Assembly (NCBI GenBank): GCA_902500695.1
Contig: CABVRQ010000009.1
Coordinates: 1-62,605, forward strand
Direction: 5' to 3'
DNA from: an uncultured Nitrospira sp.
GTDB taxonomy: Bacteria; Nitrospirota; Nitrospiria; Nitrospirales; UBA8639
DNA length: 62,605 nucleotides
A model generated the notes under the pieces. That model was not told the origin of the DNA. It ran no database searches and saw only the letters and a list, made by a program, of their open reading frames with translations. Below, piece after piece: positions 60,469 through 62,605 of this stretch. Both the position numbers and the translations under genes were made by a program. Numbering within the stretch: the stretch's first letter is position 1; every line of letters starts with the position of its first letter.

Positions 60469-60894
60469 ATGAGTGCAGAAGACAACATCGACATGGATAC
60501 ATTTGATGCTGAGAAAGAAATGATGGAGGCGTTAGCCCAGGAAGCCGCCGAAAAAGAACAGAACGCTGCGGGGAAAAAACAGGGGGTGACGGCAGGTAGC
60601 AGCAGCCAGACGCCACAATTAATGACGACCCACGATACGAATTTAAATCGCATTTTAGATATTCCCTTGGTGCTTTCTGCGCAACTGGGCAACACACGCA
60701 TACTGATTAAGGACTTGTTGCAGTTAGGACCGGGCTCCATTGTGGAATTGGATAAACTCGCCGGAGAACCTCTGGAAGTGTTGGTGAATGAACGGTTAGT
60801 CGCGCGTGGTGAGGTGGTGATGGTGAATGAGAAATTCGGCATCCGTCTCACGGATGTGATTAGCCCCACCGAGCGTGTGAATAAACTTCGATAG
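60469..60894 (+). CDS. fliN: Flagellar motor switch protein FliN
   Basis: 141 residues, GGAG before ATG. Acidic/Ala-rich N-terminal 55 residues, then the SpoA domain: NRILDIPLVLSAQLGNTRILIKDLLQLGPGSIVELDKLAGEPLEVLVN (in parts), ERLVARGEVVMVNEKFGIRLTDV. Forms the lower C-ring with FliM. Confidence 0.96.
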   Translation: MSAEDNIDMDTFDAEKEMMEALAQEAAEKEQNAAGKKQGVTAGSSSQTPQLMTTHDTNLNRILDIPLVLSAQLGNTRILIKDLLQLGPGSIVELDKLAGEPLEVLVNERLVARGEVVMVNEKFGIRLTDVISPTERVNKLR

Positions 60895-60972
60895 GGACGT
60901 TAGGTGTAAGGATGACAGCGTGAAAGGGCGATGGGGCCGTTTTACGCATCACGACCTACGCATCAGGAAAAT

Positions 60973-61407
60973 ATGGATCTCACGCATGAAGCGCTCAAAA
61001 TGGCGGGCACCCTGGCCCTGGTAGTCCTGATTCTTCTTGGAGGATTAGCCTGGGTTCGGCGCACATTCGGGGAATTGCCTGGAAAGAGCGGTGATCCGGT
61101 GATGCGCATTTTGGGCGGACTTCGAGTCGGGACGGGGAAGCACATTATGCTCGTGGAAGTGGCAGGAGAAGTGTTGGTGTTGGGGACGACGGCACGGGAG
61201 ATGACGCTGCTGACGACCGTGGCGGATGCCGATCGGATTGACCGGCTCCGCTCCATTGCGAATCCGCTCGTCGGGCCGTTAGGCGCCTGGTTGGGTCAGT
61301 GGACCCGGCAGGCATTCGGGAAATCCGAAATGGGATCGGTGACATCCGAACCGCTCATCCGATTGGCCAAAGGCGTCGGACGGGTCAGGGGAGAGGGGAA
61401 GTCGTGA
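60973..61407 (+). CDS. fliO: Flagellar biosynthesis protein FliO
   Basis: About 144 residues from the ATG at 60973, preceded by AGGA; the frame is open to 60931. One transmembrane helix (AGTLALVVLILLGGLAWV) then the FliO cytoplasmic segment (RILGGLRVGTGKHIMLVEVAGEVLVLGTTAREMTLL in parts), a diagnostic pattern. The C-terminal tail is basic. FliO assists FliP ring assembly. Overlaps fliP by four bases (GTGA). Confidence 0.88.
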   Translation: MDLTHEALKMAGTLALVVLILLGGLAWVRRTFGELPGKSGDPVMRILGGLRVGTGKHIMLVEVAGEVLVLGTTAREMTLLTTVADADRIDRLRSIANPLVGPLGAWLGQWTRQAFGKSEMGSVTSEPLIRLAKGVGRVRGEGKS

Positions 61408-62183
61408 GCAAACCCTATTGCGGGTATCGTAGACGACGTGACCTTCCGGGACTGCTCGTCCTGAGTCTGGTGATGGGATCATCGACCTCGGCCCTTGCCC
61501 AGGTCACCAAGGATCCCGCGATCAGTTTACAGGTGTCCGGATTGGATGGGACCGAACCGTGGACCTTCGGGCTTCGCATCCTCTTTCTCCTGACGGCCTT
61601 AACGCTTGCGCCGGCCTTGTTGATGCTGGTGACGGCTTTTACACGCGTGGTGATCGTTCTGGGTCTTCTTCGGCAGGCGTTGGGGACCATGCATGCGCCA
61701 CCGAATCAGGTGATGATTGGATTAGCCATGTTTTTGACGCTGTTTATTATGATGCCGGTGTGGGAACAAATTCGGGTTGAGGCACTAAATCCCCTATTGG
61801 AACAAACGGTGACTCAGGAAGTGGCGCTTGAACGGGCCAAAATCCCGCTAAGAATGTTTATGCTGAAACAAGTCCGTGAAAAAGATTTAACCTTGTTTGT
61901 GGAGATGGCGAAAGTTCCTCATCCTCAGACGCCCGATGATGTACCGCTCCATGTCCTGGTGCCGGCGTTTGTCACGAGTGAATTGCGGACGGCATTTCAA
62001 ATCGGCTTTCTGATCTATGTGCCTTTTCTCGTGATCGATATGATTGTCGCCAGCATTTTAATGTCCATGGGTATGATGATGTTGCCGCCGATCATGATTT
62101 CGTTGCCGTTTAAATTGGTGTTGTTTGTGTTGGCTGATGGATGGTTTTTGGTCGTGGGAGCACTGATGAATAGTTTTCAATAG
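61404..62183 (+). CDS. fliP: Flagellar export-gate protein FliP
   Basis: About 259 residues from the GTG at 61404 that overlaps the fliO stop; the frame is open to 61299 inside fliO. Signal-peptide-like start (GLLVLSLVMGSSTSALAQ), then four transmembrane helices: FLLTALTLAPALLMLVTAFTRVVIVLGLLRQALG (in parts), PPNQVMIGLAMFLTLFIMMPVW (in parts), LVPAFVTSELRTAFQIGFLIYVPFLVIDM (in parts), MGMMMLPPIMISLPFKLVLFVLADGW (in parts). Complete. Confidence 0.97.
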   Translation: MSKPYCGYRRRRDLPGLLVLSLVMGSSTSALAQVTKDPAISLQVSGLDGTEPWTFGLRILFLLTALTLAPALLMLVTAFTRVVIVLGLLRQALGTMHAPPNQVMIGLAMFLTLFIMMPVWEQIRVEALNPLLEQTVTQEVALERAKIPLRMFMLKQVREKDLTLFVEMAKVPHPQTPDDVPLHVLVPAFVTSELRTAFQIGFLIYVPFLVIDMIVASILMSMGMMMLPPIMISLPFKLVLFVLADGWFLVVGALMNSFQ

Positions 62184-62198
62184 GAAAGGCCGCAAGAC

Positions 62199-62300
62199 AT
62201 GAAGCGTCAGGCACGGGGAGTGTATCGGATGCTGTCCTTTTGTTTCTTTTGTCTCTTTGCGCTTGCCCCCCACGGCTTTTTCTTCACGCCTCATATGTAA
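62199..62300 (+). CDS. Possible 33-residue membrane peptide between fliP and fliQ
   Basis: ATG at 62199 with AGGAAAGG about 8 bases upstream; stop TAA at 62298-62300. Basic start MKRQARGVYRM, then a hydrophobic stretch LSFCFFCLFALAPHGFFF. It fills most of an otherwise empty 150-base gap inside a tight operon. No family is known; it may be chance. Confidence 0.35.
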   Translation: MKRQARGVYRMLSFCFFCLFALAPHGFFFTPHM

Positions 62301-62333
62301 TATTTTCATGACAAGTCTGAAAGGGTTGAGGAG

Positions 62334-62603
62334 ATGACAACTGAAAGTGTCTTGAGCATTGGTCAGGAGGCGATTCAAACCATACTGCTTGTGGCGGGTC
62401 CCATGTTGGGTCTCAGCTTAGTGGTCGGACTCTGCGTGAGCGCTTTTCAAGCCATGACCCAAATTAATGAAATGACCCTCACTTTTTTGCCAAAGGTTGC
62501 CACCATGTTTGTAGTGCTCTTGGTCACGTTTCCCTGGATGGTGGAAATCCTTGTGGGATTCATGACGGGGGTATGGGCACGGATACCCGAGTTTGCGCAA
62601 TGA
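62334..62603 (+). CDS. fliQ: Flagellar export-gate protein FliQ
   Basis: 89 residues with two transmembrane helices. Motifs: LSIGQEAIQTILLVAGPMLGLSLVVGLCVSAFQAMTQINEMTLTF (in parts) and LPKVATMFVVLLVTFPWMVEILVGF. The GLCVS-FQA-TQINE-TL segment is diagnostic. Complete in the window: its TGA (62601-62603) overlaps an ATG at 62600 that probably starts fliR, of which only six bases are present. Confidence 0.96.
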   Translation: MTTESVLSIGQEAIQTILLVAGPMLGLSLVVGLCVSAFQAMTQINEMTLTFLPKVATMFVVLLVTFPWMVEILVGFMTGVWARIPEFAQ

Positions 62604-62605
62604 TC

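Noticed and set aside
1..62605. CRISPR array, tRNA, rRNA, prophage, or insertion sequence with transposase
   Set aside because: Looked for regular spaced repeats, cloverleaf-like sequences and transposase motifs by eye; none was seen, although short RNA genes could be missed without a covariance search.

Overview
The window is about 62.6 kb of continuous, densely coding chromosome from a Gram-negative (diderm), flagellated bacterium of moderate GC content. An outer membrane is shown by an LptD ortholog, a TonB-dependent receptor and a Tat-type secreted protein. Gene repertoire and style suggest the Nitrospirota, most likely a Nitrospira-like lineage: hopanoid cyclase, large cobalamin locus, sigma-54-linked flagellar cluster, many ATGA/GTGA overlaps. 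This assignment is inference, since there is no rRNA or other marker here. No tRNA, rRNA, CRISPR array, transposase or phage gene was seen.

Layout. 1-6.0 kb is accessory: a truncated secreted protein, an AT-rich HEPN-like gene, a minus-strand operon (amino-acid-type binding protein, small membrane protein, Tat-exported amidohydrolase) and a secreted glycosidase-like protein. 6.1-23.8 kb is a cobalamin uptake, activation and lower-ligand assembly locus: cobQ, a YihY-family gene, a riboswitch then btuF-btuC-btuD, a second riboswitch then btuB-cbiA-cobO-bluB-cbiZ, then pduO, cobU-cobT-cobS, a cysteine-rich CWC gene, cbiB and cobD. No corrin-ring methylase or cobaltochelatase gene lies here, so the locus covers import, amidation, adenosylation and nucleotide-loop assembly. 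23.9-28.7 kb holds small metabolic and unknown genes, a 168-bp inverted-repeat element, and a coupled zinc-metallopeptidase/ATP-grasp pair. 28.9-31.4 kb is a single ORF joining a full TetR regulator to a full squalene-hopene cyclase. 31.6-34.5 kb has a DsrE-like gene and the molybdopterin operon moaC-moaD-moaE-moaA. 34.7-40.2 kb has accD, folC, lptD and unknown genes.

40.5-62.6 kb is the flagellar region. It starts with an orphan NtrC-type regulator and a TPR protein-histidine kinase-NtrC regulator operon (FlrB/FlrC-like). These are followed by flgB-flgC-fliE-fliF-fliG, fliH-fliI-fliJ, a MotE-like gene, fliK-flgD-flgE, a strong terminator, then fliL, fliM-fliN-fliO-fliP-fliQ, running off the end at the start of the next gene (probably fliR). 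Good sigma-54 (-24/-12) sites precede flgB and fliL, which fits control by the neighbouring sigma-54 activators.

Three copies of a 121-145 bp element with 14-bp terminal inverted repeats (8.6, 51.2 and 53.9 kb) sit in gaps between genes. The most unusual items are the TetR-hopene cyclase fusion with an internal ribosome-binding site at the domain junction, the metallopeptidase/ATP-grasp pair, a MoaD with residues after its Gly-Gly, the redundant adenosyltransferases beside CbiZ, and the two families of small inverted-repeat elements.
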